DNA of 64,000 nucleotides from an uncultured Spirochaetales bacterium (lineage in GTDB: Bacteria > Spirochaetota > Spirochaetia > Sphaerochaetales > Sphaerochaetaceae): contig CADBSO010000097.1 in the NCBI GenBank assembly GCA_902797395.1, positions 1-64,000 on the forward strand. Direction: 5' to 3'. The position numbers and the translations under genes were made by a program. The notes under the pieces were generated by a model that was not told the DNA's origin, did not search any database, and worked only from the letters and a program-made list of their open reading frames with translations. This document shows, one piece after another, positions 25,636 through 35,042 of this stretch; position 1 is the first letter of the stretch, and each line of letters opens with the position of its first letter.

Positions 25636-27390
25636 ATGGAATTCAATGATATTTTGGCTTATCGGAAAGAGTTTTTCAATTACCTGCTTTCAAATATTGA
25701 TTCGTTTAATAATGTTTATAAGTCTTCTGTGTTTGCTCAGGGATTTGCAAAGTGGTATCTTTCGAATTTTGTTGCTGGAGATGTGCGCCTTGCGGAGGAG
25801 ATGATTGTTTGCGAATCCTTTTCCGACAGCGAAGGCGGCTATTTGGTTTTCACTAGAAGCGGAAGCGATCTTTCTTTCTATGTTTTCAGCGCTCCGGAAC
25901 AGTGCGGACAGGGTTTTGCAAGCAGCGCAACCGGATTGAGATCTGATATGTTTGCCGTATCCGGAAATTACGAATTCTGTCAGAGTGCCATTGAAACGAT
26001 ATTGAATAGCGGTATGTCTGCAACCGAAGATGATACTGATTCGTCTGATGCTGATGCGCCTGCTAGGTTTTCCTTGAGCGTATGCTATGTGACGTTGTCC
26101 GATACGATTTCGTTGCATGTTAAGAGATCCCTTAGAAAATGCGCGGTGTCTTTGAAGGGAAAGTATCGTGATGCGATAGCTACATCCAGCGCATCATTTG
26201 TGGTTAAGAATGATATCATCAGGAGATTTTCGAATCTAATGGTGGCGAAAAGCACGGATAATTACAATGTTCTTGGCTTGTTCAAAAGCATCGTGAAGAG
26301 CATTGAGTCATTTGCCGATGATGTGTTTTTCGGAAAGCATCGCGAGGCCAAACTGATTTTCATGTCAATGGTTTCCGGCGTGGATGCCACAATAATATCA
26401 CGAGGCGATGATTCCTTGATTAGGATTCTTGAGCAGAACATCGCAATGTATTTTGCGGATCGTGATTTTTCCGGTCATATCAAATACATGTCGTATGACC
26501 CGAAGATGTTTGATAGAGGGAGCGATGCCGGATTCAACGGAGTCTCTTCGTCGGTGTTTTACATTCCGAACAGGAGAATGATTGATGAGGGCTCTTTTAG
26601 CAAAATGATTGAGACCTTCCCTGATTTGCTTGCAGGGAATGTGACGAGTCGCCCCATCAACAAGTTGGATCTGGTTTATCTTAGGGAGAAAGCGAAAAGG
26701 GTTGGCATTTCACCCGAAATCAGGTTCTTTTTGTTTGAAGCGAAGAATAAATTTGACAATCTTGAGCTTAATTCCGTGAATTCAAAATATGAGGTTCCGG
26801 ATAGTGCTTGGATTGCCTTTTCCATGCTCTTCAGGATTTCCGCTGCTTTATCGATGAGAAAGGAAGTGGATTACAGCGATGTGGTTCTTCTTGAAAACGC
26901 CGCTTGCAGTTTTGCAGCTGATAAGACCGGTGATGACAGGTGGGTTTCGAGATTGATCAGGGATCTTCTGAAAACTTCCGCTTTCATGCCTTTGCGTTTG
27001 GAAACGATGATTCCTATGGGCGGCGACGGAATGCTCGAGTTTGATGCTGACGGTAGAAGCGAGAGTGATTCCGGGAACGGTGCGGACGAGGGTGTCTACA
27101 TAAATGATTTGCACGGATCGCATTTGGAAGTCAAGCTTACCGATGTCAGGATTTCCTTCAGGAAGGATGATTGCCTTTATTCGTTTGACGATGCCATGCA
27201 GATATTCGAGAAAAACGAGCAGAGACTCATGAATCTTTCGAAGAAATATGCGACATCGTTGAAAAGAGCGAATTATTATACGCATAAGTTCGATGCGGAT
27301 ATTCTGAATGCGATAAGCTTGAGGATGGGCGAGAATTCCGTGGAGAAGGCGAAGCTTGAGAAGCTGATCAAGAACAGAAGAAACGGCTGA
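25636..27390 (+). CDS. Unknown 584-aa cytoplasmic protein, weakly RavA/MoxR-like C-terminal part
   Basis: No signal peptide or membrane segment. There is no Walker A or B motif anywhere. Residues about 350-440 resemble the end of MoxR/RavA-type AAA+ proteins: a VGISPEIRFFLFEAKNKF helix, then PDSAWIAFSMLFRISAALSM and DYSDVVLLENA, where MoxR/RavA proteins have SDRRW..., GR..V..SD..LL. A short acidic linker (about 470-490) and a Lys-rich helical tail (about 535-584) follow. If the likeness is real, this is a MoxR relative that lost its ATPase core; that is inference. It precedes the U32 gene by 3 nt, so the two are probably cotranslated. Confidence 0.7.
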   Translation: MEFNDILAYRKEFFNYLLSNIDSFNNVYKSSVFAQGFAKWYLSNFVAGDVRLAEEMIVCESFSDSEGGYLVFTRSGSDLSFYVFSAPEQCGQGFASSATGLRSDMFAVSGNYEFCQSAIETILNSGMSATEDDTDSSDADAPARFSLSVCYVTLSDTISLHVKRSLRKCAVSLKGKYRDAIATSSASFVVKNDIIRRFSNLMVAKSTDNYNVLGLFKSIVKSIESFADDVFFGKHREAKLIFMSMVSGVDATIISRGDDSLIRILEQNIAMYFADRDFSGHIKYMSYDPKMFDRGSDAGFNGVSSSVFYIPNRRMIDEGSFSKMIETFPDLLAGNVTSRPINKLDLVYLREKAKRVGISPEIRFFLFEAKNKFDNLELNSVNSKYEVPDSAWIAFSMLFRISAALSMRKEVDYSDVVLLENAACSFAADKTGDDRWVSRLIRDLLKTSAFMPLRLETMIPMGGDGMLEFDADGRSESDSGNGADEGVYINDLHGSHLEVKLTDVRISFRKDDCLYSFDDAMQIFEKNEQRLMNLSKKYATSLKRANYYTHKFDADILNAISLRMGENSVEKAKLEKLIKNRRNG

Positions 27391-27393
27391 GGC

Positions 27394-28629
27394 ATGTCTG
27401 CAAGGATTCCTGAGCTTCTGTCGCCGGCCGGAAATGCAAGAAAGCTGAAGGTCGCATATGATTATGGCGCGGATGCCGCGTATATTGGCGTCTCTCCTTT
27501 TTCATTGAGAAAGGCTTGTGAGGGCGAATCGGCGGATTCTGAGATATCCAAACCGGTCGGCAAGAAGCTTTACGGAGCTCTGAACATGCTTTTCTACGAT
27601 CAGGACATAACTCTGTTGGAACAGATGGCTCCTCAGCTCGGAAAGGTTCCGTATGATGCTTTCATTGTAAGCGATTTGGGTGCGGCCAGGGTGCTTCGGG
27701 AGCGTTTGCCTGACGTTGATTTGCATTTGTCCACACAAAGCTCATGTATGAATTCCCGTGCTGTAAGAGAGTATGCGTCTTTGGGATTCAAGCGCATAAT
27801 TCTTGGCAGGGAAGCGAGTATTGACGACATCCGCAGGATAAAGGATAAAGCGGGCGATATTGAAATCGAGGTGTTTGTTCATGGTGCGATGTGCATGGCC
27901 GTATCAGGACGGTGCCTTCTTTCCGCTGCGCTGTCCGCAAGGAGCGGCAACAGGGGTGATTGCACTCAGCCCTGCAGATGGAAGTACAGGTTGGCTCTCG
28001 AAGAGGAGTCAAGGCCGGGTCAGTACATGCCTTTTTTTGAGGATGGGAATTTTTCGACAATTCTCAGCAGCCGGGATCTTTGCATGATAAATCATCTTCA
28101 GGATCTTGTGGATGCCGGCGTTGACAGCTTGAAAATAGAAGGCCGCATGAAAAGCATGTACTATGTGGCTGTTGTCACCCGTTCCTATAGGCATATGCTT
28201 GACGCGGTTCTTTGTCCTGATGCTTCTGCTAGAATGGAAAAGGTTGCGGATTGCGGAAAGTATGTTTCGGAGTTGGAAAACGTATCGCATCGCGAATACA
28301 CCACCGGTTTTTTCTATGGCGATGAGAGATATGGGTTTTCACCGGCGCGCGGAAATTACATTAGCAATTACAGGTTTTTGGGAGTCGTCGGAAAGAGGAA
28401 GTCGCCCGGAGTGTTCGAAGTCGAGGCAAAATACAAGATTGAAAAGGGCCAGACAATAGAACTCATAGGTCCGGAAGTGTTCTCCATTGCGATTTCGGAT
28501 TTTGTCATATACGATCAGGAGATGAACGAGAAGAATCAGGCGAACATAAATTCGATATCCTATTTGAAGTTTGGAGATTGCGATAGCGGATTGATTCGCG
28601 AGGGATTTCTGATTCGCGGTCGGATCTGA
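27394..28629 (+). CDS. U32-family protein (RlhA/TrhP/UbiU-type)
   Basis: 411 aa. The U32 signature is at 159-177: EVFVHGAMCMAVSGRCLLS. Four cysteines (Cys167, 174, 190, 194) have the spacing that binds a 4Fe-4S cluster in studied members of this family, which hydroxylate RNA bases or ubiquinone precursors instead of cleaving peptides. SLKIEGRMKS, also conserved, follows. The N-terminal TIM-barrel start PELLSPAGNARKLKVAYDYG is typical. The target (23S rRNA, tRNA or other) cannot be read. It begins 3 nt after the unknown 584-aa gene. Confidence 0.9.
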   Translation: MSARIPELLSPAGNARKLKVAYDYGADAAYIGVSPFSLRKACEGESADSEISKPVGKKLYGALNMLFYDQDITLLEQMAPQLGKVPYDAFIVSDLGAARVLRERLPDVDLHLSTQSSCMNSRAVREYASLGFKRIILGREASIDDIRRIKDKAGDIEIEVFVHGAMCMAVSGRCLLSAALSARSGNRGDCTQPCRWKYRLALEEESRPGQYMPFFEDGNFSTILSSRDLCMINHLQDLVDAGVDSLKIEGRMKSMYYVAVVTRSYRHMLDAVLCPDASARMEKVADCGKYVSELENVSHREYTTGFFYGDERYGFSPARGNYISNYRFLGVVGKRKSPGVFEVEAKYKIEKGQTIELIGPEVFSIAISDFVIYDQEMNEKNQANINSISYLKFGDCDSGLIREGFLIRGRI

Positions 28630-28656
28630 GCATGCCTGTCAGTAATAGGCTTATTT

Positions 28657-28684
28657 TTGATTTTAAAAAAAATATAAGTAGAAT
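28657..28684 (+). promoter_or_regulatory. Predicted promoter of the ygeY-like gene
   Basis: TTGATT, 16-nt spacer, TAGAAT. AAGGAG at 28708-28713 is the ribosome-binding site, unusually far (12 nt) from the ATG. GAATTCAAATTC between them is a short inverted repeat. Confidence 0.5.
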
Positions 28685-28725
28685 TATATCAAATCGATTT
28701 TTCTTATAAGGAGAATTCAAATTCT

Positions 28726-29943
28726 ATGGCAATAAGTGGACAGATTAGAAATCGTGCGCATGAACTTAGGGATTATACTGCAAAAAACCTCTCCAAGCTC
28801 ATTCAGATGAAGAGCTATTCCTCGCAGGAGGAGAACGTTTGCAGGCTCATCGTGGATCTCTGCAAGGAGGCTGGCTTCGATGAGGTTAAGGTCGATAGGC
28901 TCGGAAGCGTCGTCGGAAGGGTCGGATACGGACCGAGGACCATTGCGTTCGATGCTCATATCGATACCGTTGAGGTTGGAAATAGCGCGAACTGGACATT
29001 TGATCCGTTCAGCGGAGAGATCAGGGATGACCTTGTTCTTGGAAGAGGCGCTTCTGATCAGAAGGGTGGTGCCGCTTCGATGATCACTGCCGGAAAGATT
29101 CTCAAGGAGCTCAATTATGACGGCGAGTTTTCGGTTTTCTTCACTTTTACCGTAATGGAAGAGGATTGTGATGGAATGTGCTGGAAGTATCTTATTGAAG
29201 AAGAGAACTTCAAGCCCGATTTCGTTGTTTCCACTGAGCCTACAAGCTGCAGGATCTACAGGGGCCATAGAGGCAGAATGGAAATAAGAATCATACTCAA
29301 GGGAATATCCTGTCATGGTTCTGCTCCGGAAAGGGGTGTCAGCGCGGCTTATAAGGCTGCTAGGGCTGCTCTTGCAATTGAGAAGCTCAATGAGGATCTC
29401 CAGCCGGATGACGATCATTTCCTCGGAAAGGGAACGATCACCGTTTCTCAGATTCAGGTTTCCGGACCTTCGCAGTGCGCGGTTGCCGATTATGCGATGC
29501 TTTATTGCGACAGAAGGCTGACTTGGGGCGAGGATGCTGATCTTGCGATTTCTCAGGTAAGGCAGTATGTCAGCGAAGCCATCGGCGACAATGACTTCAC
29601 GGTTGAGATGCCTGATTACGAGAAAGTCGGTTGGACGAGGAAGCCATACTCTCAGGAGCTTTATTTCCCGACATGGAAAATCGAGAGGAATCATCCGCTT
29701 GTAGAAGCCGGTGTTGATGCTTATGAGGAACTGTTCGAGAGCGAGCCTACTGTTGATAAGTGGACATTCAGCACGAACTGTGTTGCCACTACGGGAAGAC
29801 ACAAGATTCCTGCGATCGGATTCGGACCTGGAGATGAGGATCAGGCTCATGCGCCTAACGAGATCACAAGGGTGCAGGATCTTGAGATATGCTCGGCTTT
29901 CTATGCTCTTCTTCCGTATAAGCTTGCTGGAAAGAATCTTTGA
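28726..29943 (+). CDS. ygeY: M20-family metallohydrolase, YgeY type (selenium/purine-cluster associated)
   Basis: 405 aa. M20 dizinc peptidase/deacylase fold: DAHIDTVEVG (first metal His/Asp), GRGASDQKGG (bridging Asp), MEEDCDG (catalytic Glu pair) and the dimerisation loop GISCHGSAPERG. The long, well-conserved sequence is of the YgeY type annotated as a putative selenium-metabolism hydrolase and encoded next to xanthine dehydrogenase-like enzymes and SsnA-like deaminases. Exactly that neighbourhood follows here. The substrate is unproven. Own promoter, and a strong terminator before the hydroxylase genes. Confidence 0.9.
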   Translation: MAISGQIRNRAHELRDYTAKNLSKLIQMKSYSSQEENVCRLIVDLCKEAGFDEVKVDRLGSVVGRVGYGPRTIAFDAHIDTVEVGNSANWTFDPFSGEIRDDLVLGRGASDQKGGAASMITAGKILKELNYDGEFSVFFTFTVMEEDCDGMCWKYLIEEENFKPDFVVSTEPTSCRIYRGHRGRMEIRIILKGISCHGSAPERGVSAAYKAARAALAIEKLNEDLQPDDDHFLGKGTITVSQIQVSGPSQCAVADYAMLYCDRRLTWGEDADLAISQVRQYVSEAIGDNDFTVEMPDYEKVGWTRKPYSQELYFPTWKIERNHPLVEAGVDAYEELFESEPTVDKWTFSTNCVATTGRHKIPAIGFGPGDEDQAHAPNEITRVQDLEICSAFYALLPYKLAGKNL

Positions 29944-29980
29944 TATGCAATCGGGCCCGGTGGGCTGATTGAACATCGGG

Positions 29981-30018
29981 AAAGCCTCTTTAATGCTTTG
30001 CATTAGGGAGGCTTTTTT
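29981..30018 (+). terminator. Rho-independent terminator after the ygeY-like gene
   Basis: AAGCCTC..TAATG / CATTA..GAGGCTT stem with a small loop, followed by TTTTT. Confidence 0.88.
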
Positions 30019-30116
30019 ATTAGGGTTTTTCAAAATTCCTCTTTATTATCGTTTGTCGTTTTTGTTGGATCAAAACGATTTTCACTATTTCATTTTGACT
30101 TCAAGGGGTTGGAATA

Positions 30117-32282
30117 ATGGCTGATATGAGAAATGACAAGGCTCGGAAGGATGCGATCTCCAAAGCTTCCGGAAGAGAGACCTATGTCGGAGACTTGTCG
30201 CTGGATGGCATGATTTATGCGTGTCTGGTCAGGACTTCAGTTCCGCGCGGGATTATAAAAAGCATAACGCTACCGCCGCTTCCTGACGGGTATTATTATT
30301 TTGATGACAGGAACATACCCGAAAATGGCAGGAACGAACTTTGGATGATCCAGAAGGATTGGAAGTGCTTTGCAGCTGGCAGTTCCGGGTATGTGGGCGA
30401 GACCATAGGCATATTGTGCGGACCGGATCGGACTCTTCTTTATAGTTTGCGCGATCAAATAAAAGTGGAATACGAAGAGCAGACTCCAGCTGTCTCCATA
30501 GAAGATTCGCTGGCTTTGGTTGGCGGCCCGATAATCGGAGAAAACAACTACCATTGCACTGTGGAGCTGCAGGCCGGAGATGGCGACATCGACGAGATAA
30601 TGAAGAACGCATATAGGGTCGTCGAGGAGAAATTCAGCACTGGCCATCAGGAGCATATGCATCTCGAAACCAATGGCATGATGGTCAATTATGAGGATGG
30701 CAAATACGTCTATTATGCTTCGTGCCAGTGTCCGTTCTACATCAGGAAATCGGTGGCCGGGATCATCGGCGCTACTCCTGAGGATATAATCGTAAGGCAA
30801 ATGTCCACGGGTGGCGCGTTCGGGGGCAAGGAACATTTTCCGGATGTTGTCGCAGGTCCTCTCATACTTGCGGAATATTATTTGAAAAAACCTATCAAAT
30901 TGATATTCAACAGGGAGGAGGATACTCAATTCTCCGTCAAAAGGCATCCTTCCGTAGTAAAATTCAAGACGGCTTTGGATAGGAAGGGAAATATCCTTGC
31001 GATGGATTCCATAGTTTATTATAATGCTGGAAGGTATCTTGCATCATCATATATAGTCATCCAACGCGGCTGCATGCATATTGAGGGTGTGTATAAGTTC
31101 CCTGTAGCAAGAACGCGGGGCTATTCCATGGCTACCAACACATTTCCTTCCTGCGCATTCAGGGGGTTCGGCGCGCCTCAGACGATTTTTGCTGTGGAAA
31201 CGCATATGACGCATATAGCTGAAAAGCTTGGCGTGGATCCTGTGGAATATAAGAGGAGATATCTCATAAAGCAGGGCGATACGACTATTACTAACGGAAA
31301 GATCGTTGAGAATGTCAGAACGCCTGAGCTTATAGAAAAGGTATGCAAGGCATCAGATTATTTTGAGAAGAGCAGGAAATACGGATTCGGAAGCGGAAAA
31401 GGAATCGGCTTTTCGCTGTATAATCATGGCGGCGCGTTTACGGGGAATGGCGAGAGCGCGATAATAAAGGCAGTGGTGAAAGTCTGCAAGCGGAAGGACG
31501 GAACCGTGCTGATAAAGGCTGGGCAGACCGAAATGGGACAGGGGTTCTCTTCTGCCGTATGCCGCATAGCGGCGAAAACGCTTGGCATTCCTTATGAGAA
31601 GGTCATATACAAATATCCAGATACGAGCGTTGTTCCGGATTCCGGTCCTACGGCTGCGTCCAGATCGACGATGGTGCCTGGGAATCTTGTGATGAAGGCT
31701 TGTGAGGAGCTTAAGGCCAGGTGGGATGAGGCTGATGAATTGGAGTGTGAGGCTCATTACGAGCATCCCGAAGGCTATCCGTGGGATCAGGCTTCGTTCC
31801 AAGGGTATGCGTATCTCGGATATGGTTGGGGCGCATGTGTTGTTGAGGTGGAAGTGGACCCCAGAACAGCCGAAACGAAAATCAAGGGCATATGGTCTGC
31901 GCATGATGTCGGCAATTGCATAGATCCGCTTATAGTGCATGGGCAGGTCAACGGCGGCATAGCGCAGGGAATAGGATGGGCTTCAACGGAGCTTCTGGAG
32001 AACAAGGGCGGCTATTTCAAGCAACATTCCATGAGCGACTATATAATACCGACTTCAATGGATCTGCCGGCGCAGGAGGTGTATTATGCGAACGAGCCGT
32101 ACAAGTGGGGTCCGTATGGCGCGAAAGGCATGGGAGAGCTCGTGTTCAATGGCAGCGGCGCGGCTTATGTTGACGCGCTTTCCAGAGCCATCAACAGAAA
32201 GATAGATTCCATACCTAATCCGACGGAGGTCATTATGGGACATATTCTTCATTCTGAAAAACTGACGGAGGACAAGAGATGA
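30117..32282 (+). CDS. Molybdenum hydroxylase, molybdopterin-binding subunit (xanthine dehydrogenase family)
   Basis: 721 aa. Oxidises purines or related N-heterocycles by inserting oxygen from water at a molybdenum centre; cytoplasmic. Key blocks: STGGAFGGKEHF (molybdopterin loop), AFRGFGAPQTIFAVETHM, GQTEMGQGFSSAV, and the catalytic Glu in GAKGMGELVFNG near the C-terminus. The standard N-terminal region with GRETYVGDLSLDGMIY is present. The order Mo, Fe-S, FAD is fully encoded by this and the next two genes. Substrate cannot be fixed; the neighbouring 8-oxoguanine deaminase and YgeY suggest purine catabolism. The stop overlaps the Fe-S gene (ATGA). Confidence 0.93.
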   Translation: MADMRNDKARKDAISKASGRETYVGDLSLDGMIYACLVRTSVPRGIIKSITLPPLPDGYYYFDDRNIPENGRNELWMIQKDWKCFAAGSSGYVGETIGILCGPDRTLLYSLRDQIKVEYEEQTPAVSIEDSLALVGGPIIGENNYHCTVELQAGDGDIDEIMKNAYRVVEEKFSTGHQEHMHLETNGMMVNYEDGKYVYYASCQCPFYIRKSVAGIIGATPEDIIVRQMSTGGAFGGKEHFPDVVAGPLILAEYYLKKPIKLIFNREEDTQFSVKRHPSVVKFKTALDRKGNILAMDSIVYYNAGRYLASSYIVIQRGCMHIEGVYKFPVARTRGYSMATNTFPSCAFRGFGAPQTIFAVETHMTHIAEKLGVDPVEYKRRYLIKQGDTTITNGKIVENVRTPELIEKVCKASDYFEKSRKYGFGSGKGIGFSLYNHGGAFTGNGESAIIKAVVKVCKRKDGTVLIKAGQTEMGQGFSSAVCRIAAKTLGIPYEKVIYKYPDTSVVPDSGPTAASRSTMVPGNLVMKACEELKARWDEADELECEAHYEHPEGYPWDQASFQGYAYLGYGWGACVVEVEVDPRTAETKIKGIWSAHDVGNCIDPLIVHGQVNGGIAQGIGWASTELLENKGGYFKQHSMSDYIIPTSMDLPAQEVYYANEPYKWGPYGAKGMGELVFNGSGAAYVDALSRAINRKIDSIPNPTEVIMGHILHSEKLTEDKR

Positions 32283-32761
32283 CAATAGAATTTTCATTGA
32301 ATTGCGAACATGTGTCCATAGATGTCGATCCGACAAAAAGGCTTCTTGATGTTTTGCGCGATGATTTCGGCCTAACCGGCGTCAAGGAAGGGTGCAGCGA
32401 AGGCGAGTGCGGCGCTTGCTGCGTTTTGCTAAATGGCCAGCTGGTGACAAGCTGCATAATTCCGATTGCCGGTGTTCATGGTCAGGATGTCAGGACAATC
32501 GAGTGGGTGCGTACCACAAGGCTTGGTGAGACCATCATACAGTCATATGCCGATGGCGGTGCCGTTCAGTGCGGATTCTGCATACCGGGAATGGTCATGG
32601 CCTCATATTATTTGCTTTCCAACAATCCGAATCCAACCAAGAAGGAAATAAGGAAGGGAATAAGCGGAAACATGTGCAGATGCACGGGATATGATCTTAT
32701 AGTAGAGAGCATATATCTGGCTGCGAAGAGGGTCGGAGAATTACATAAGGCGAGGGGTTAG
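32279..32761 (+). CDS. Molybdenum hydroxylase, 2Fe-2S subunit
   Basis: 160 aa, the usual length. The N-terminal plant-type 2Fe-2S domain has Cys39, 44, 47 and 59 (CSEGECGACC), and the C-terminal helical 2Fe-2S domain has QCGFCIPGM and NMCRCTGYD. It carries electrons from the Mo centre to FAD. The ATG overlaps the large-subunit stop and the FAD gene starts 2 nt after its stop, so the three are cotranslated. Confidence 0.96.
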   Translation: MTIEFSLNCEHVSIDVDPTKRLLDVLRDDFGLTGVKEGCSEGECGACCVLLNGQLVTSCIIPIAGVHGQDVRTIEWVRTTRLGETIIQSYADGGAVQCGFCIPGMVMASYYLLSNNPNPTKKEIRKGISGNMCRCTGYDLIVESIYLAAKRVGELHKARG

Positions 32762-32763
32762 CG

Positions 32764-33636
32764 ATGTCTGAAAAACTGCATATAGCACAGAATCTTGAGG
32801 ATGCTCTCCTTTTCAGAAAAGAAAACGATTGCATAGTGATGGCGGGGAGCAGCGATCTTATGGTGTCTGCATATCAGGGGTATGGCGCGCTTCCGAAGTT
32901 CGATAAGCCTGTGCTTCTGATAAGGAATCTTGAAGAGCTTATCGGCGTGCGCAGAAATTCCGATGGCACGGTTGAGATAGGGGCCTGCACCACTTCAAGG
33001 CAGATCGTGGAGAGTCCGGATACTCCATGGGTTCTCAAACAGGCGGCTGGGAGAATGGGCGCTGTCGCTCTTAGGAATTCGGCCACGATTGGGGGCAATA
33101 TAGCCAACGCTTCCCCAAAGGGTGATACGCCGGGGCCGTTGTATCTTCTGGATGCCGTTGTGAATGTCATGTCGCTTGATGGTGGCAGACGCAGCATTCC
33201 GATAAGGGATTTCATAATAAAATTCAGAACGATAGACCTTAAAAATGATGAGATCATCACGTCCGTGACCATTCCCGTATCGGACAAGGACATGACCTAT
33301 TGGTTTTATCATAAGATCGGAACGAGAGCGGCGAATGCCATATCCAAGCTGACGCTTTGCGCATGCGCAAAAGTGAGTTGGGGGGAAGTGAAGGACTTCA
33401 GGATAGCCGCTACCGCTTCAGGACCTGTTACCAACAGGAGCAGGGATGTTGAGAATATCGCTATCGGACTGAAGTTTGATGAGCTTGCCGCTAAAGCCAG
33501 CGAGATATCGGGGGCTTTCGATAAGGTGATAAGCCCGAGGGCGATGCCGGAGTTCAGGCGCGAGGCGACTAGAAGGATGATCGAGTTCTTCATTGACAAG
33601 GTATCGAAGAACAGCTATAAGAAATTTTACAATTGA
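32764..33636 (+). CDS. Molybdenum hydroxylase, FAD-binding subunit
   Basis: 290 aa. CO dehydrogenase flavoprotein/xanthine dehydrogenase FAD domain: AGSSDLMVSA (FAD pyrophosphate loop), NSATIGGNIANASPKGDTPG (second FAD loop), then the C-terminal domain with SKLTLCACAKV. It passes electrons to NAD+ or another acceptor. No 4Fe-4S insert, unlike 4-hydroxybenzoyl-CoA reductase. It closes the three-gene enzyme block, 35 nt before the deaminase gene. Confidence 0.94.
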   Translation: MSEKLHIAQNLEDALLFRKENDCIVMAGSSDLMVSAYQGYGALPKFDKPVLLIRNLEELIGVRRNSDGTVEIGACTTSRQIVESPDTPWVLKQAAGRMGAVALRNSATIGGNIANASPKGDTPGPLYLLDAVVNVMSLDGGRRSIPIRDFIIKFRTIDLKNDEIITSVTIPVSDKDMTYWFYHKIGTRAANAISKLTLCACAKVSWGEVKDFRIAATASGPVTNRSRDVENIAIGLKFDELAAKASEISGAFDKVISPRAMPEFRREATRRMIEFFIDKVSKNSYKKFYN

Positions 33637-33671
33637 TATGATTGGCATTTGAAAGGGAGAGCGCAACTCAT

Positions 33672-35030
33672 ATGGGAAAGATTCTTTTGAAGAACATAGG
33701 CGCGATGATGACGGATTGCGATTCCGAGGATAAGAGGGGCTATGATCTTCTTATTGATGGGAATAGGATCAGCAGGATCGCGAAGGGGATAGAACTCGAA
33801 TACGGCGTTCAGGTTATTGATTGTTCGGAATACATCGTGATTCCCGGTTTGGTGAATACGCATCATCATTTTTTTCAGACGCTGACGAGAAATATACCGG
33901 ATGTGGCTCAGGCGAAATTGTACGATTGGCTTGTTTTCTTGTATGAGGTGTGGAAGAACATAGATGACGAGGCGGTGTATTTCTCGTCTCTTACGGCCAT
34001 GGGAGAGCTTTTGAAATCAGGCTGCACCTGTTCGACGGATCATCATTATTTGTATTCCAAGGCCATGAAGGGAGATGTGATGGCAACGCAGTTCGCCGCC
34101 GCTTCCGCTCTCGGCATGAGATTCGCTCCCACGAGAGGGTCGATGAGCCTTTCAAAAAAAGACGGCGGACTTCCTCCCGATAGCGTGGTTCAGAGCGAGG
34201 ATGCCATACTCGCGGATTGCGAAAGGGTGATAAGCAGGTTCCATGACGCTTCGGAGGGCAGCATGCGCAGGATAATACTTGCCCCGTGCTCTCCGTTTTC
34301 CGTTACGCTGAATAGCCTGAAGGATGCGGCCGCATTGGCTAAAAAGCATTCGGTAAGGCTTCATACTCATCTCTGTGAGACAATGGACGAGGAGAATCAG
34401 ATGCTGGAGATGTACGGCAAAAGACCGCTTGAGCTCATGGATGATTGCGGCTTTGTCGGTGAGAATGTCTTCTATGCGCATGGGATCTGGTTCAATGACG
34501 AGGAATTGGAGTTCCTGAAGAAGACCAAAACCGGAGTGTCGCATTGCCCTTCCAGCAACATGAGGCTTGGCAGTGGAATATGCCGTGTCAGAGAGATGCT
34601 TGATATGGGCATCAATGTCTCATGCGGCGTGGACGGCAGCGCTTCGAATGACTCTTCGAATTTGCTCGCCGAGCTAAGAAACGCTCTTTTGCTCCAGAGG
34701 GTGAAATATAAGGAATCGGGTCTTACTGCTCGTGAGGCGTTCAGGATAGGCACTATAAATGGAGCAAGGACGCTTGGTTTTGAGAAAACAGGCGAGCTTA
34801 GGGAAGGCTGGCTGGCCGATATAGCGATATTCCCGATGAATGATATCGGCTATGTCGGAGCCAAGATCAGCCCTGTTGACAGTTTGCTTTTCACGCAGAC
34901 AAGGAATGCGGTTTACACGATTGTCAACGGGAAAGTGGTTGTTGATCACGGCAATCTTGTCGGAATGGATGAGAATTATATAGTATCCAATGCCAACAGG
35001 ATAGCTAAGGACTTGTACGAGAAAAGGTGA
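33672..35030 (+). CDS. 8-oxoguanine deaminase / SsnA-type amidohydrolase
   Basis: 452 aa. Metal-dependent amidohydrolase: NTHHHFFQTLTRNIP (HxH metal pair), SCG..STDHHYL, LHTHLCET, and a late VDGSASND Asp. The run RGSMSLSKKDGGLPPDSVVQ is distinctive of the family characterised as 8-oxoguanine deaminase, giving urate from 8-oxoguanine; SsnA and hydroxyatrazine hydrolases are relatives. With the molybdenum hydroxylase it would feed oxidised purine bases into one pathway. I chose the ATG at 33672; the longer frame begins at a TTG with no better support. GGGAG lies 12 nt upstream. Confidence 0.9.
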   Translation: MGKILLKNIGAMMTDCDSEDKRGYDLLIDGNRISRIAKGIELEYGVQVIDCSEYIVIPGLVNTHHHFFQTLTRNIPDVAQAKLYDWLVFLYEVWKNIDDEAVYFSSLTAMGELLKSGCTCSTDHHYLYSKAMKGDVMATQFAAASALGMRFAPTRGSMSLSKKDGGLPPDSVVQSEDAILADCERVISRFHDASEGSMRRIILAPCSPFSVTLNSLKDAAALAKKHSVRLHTHLCETMDEENQMLEMYGKRPLELMDDCGFVGENVFYAHGIWFNDEELEFLKKTKTGVSHCPSSNMRLGSGICRVREMLDMGINVSCGVDGSASNDSSNLLAELRNALLLQRVKYKESGLTAREAFRIGTINGARTLGFEKTGELREGWLADIAIFPMNDIGYVGAKISPVDSLLFTQTRNAVYTIVNGKVVVDHGNLVGMDENYIVSNANRIAKDLYEKR

Positions 35031-35042
35031 TTTGATTGCATT

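Noticed and set aside
28717-30033. Minus-strand frame of 438 codons opposite the ygeY-like gene
   Set aside because: Antisense shadow of a well-conserved M20 enzyme; product is Arg/Ser/Leu-rich without any domain.
30117-33636. Selenocysteine codon in the molybdenum hydroxylase
   Set aside because: The frames of all three subunits are free of in-frame TGA before their stops; in the selenium-dependent type the selenium is a labile ligand and cannot be seen in sequence.
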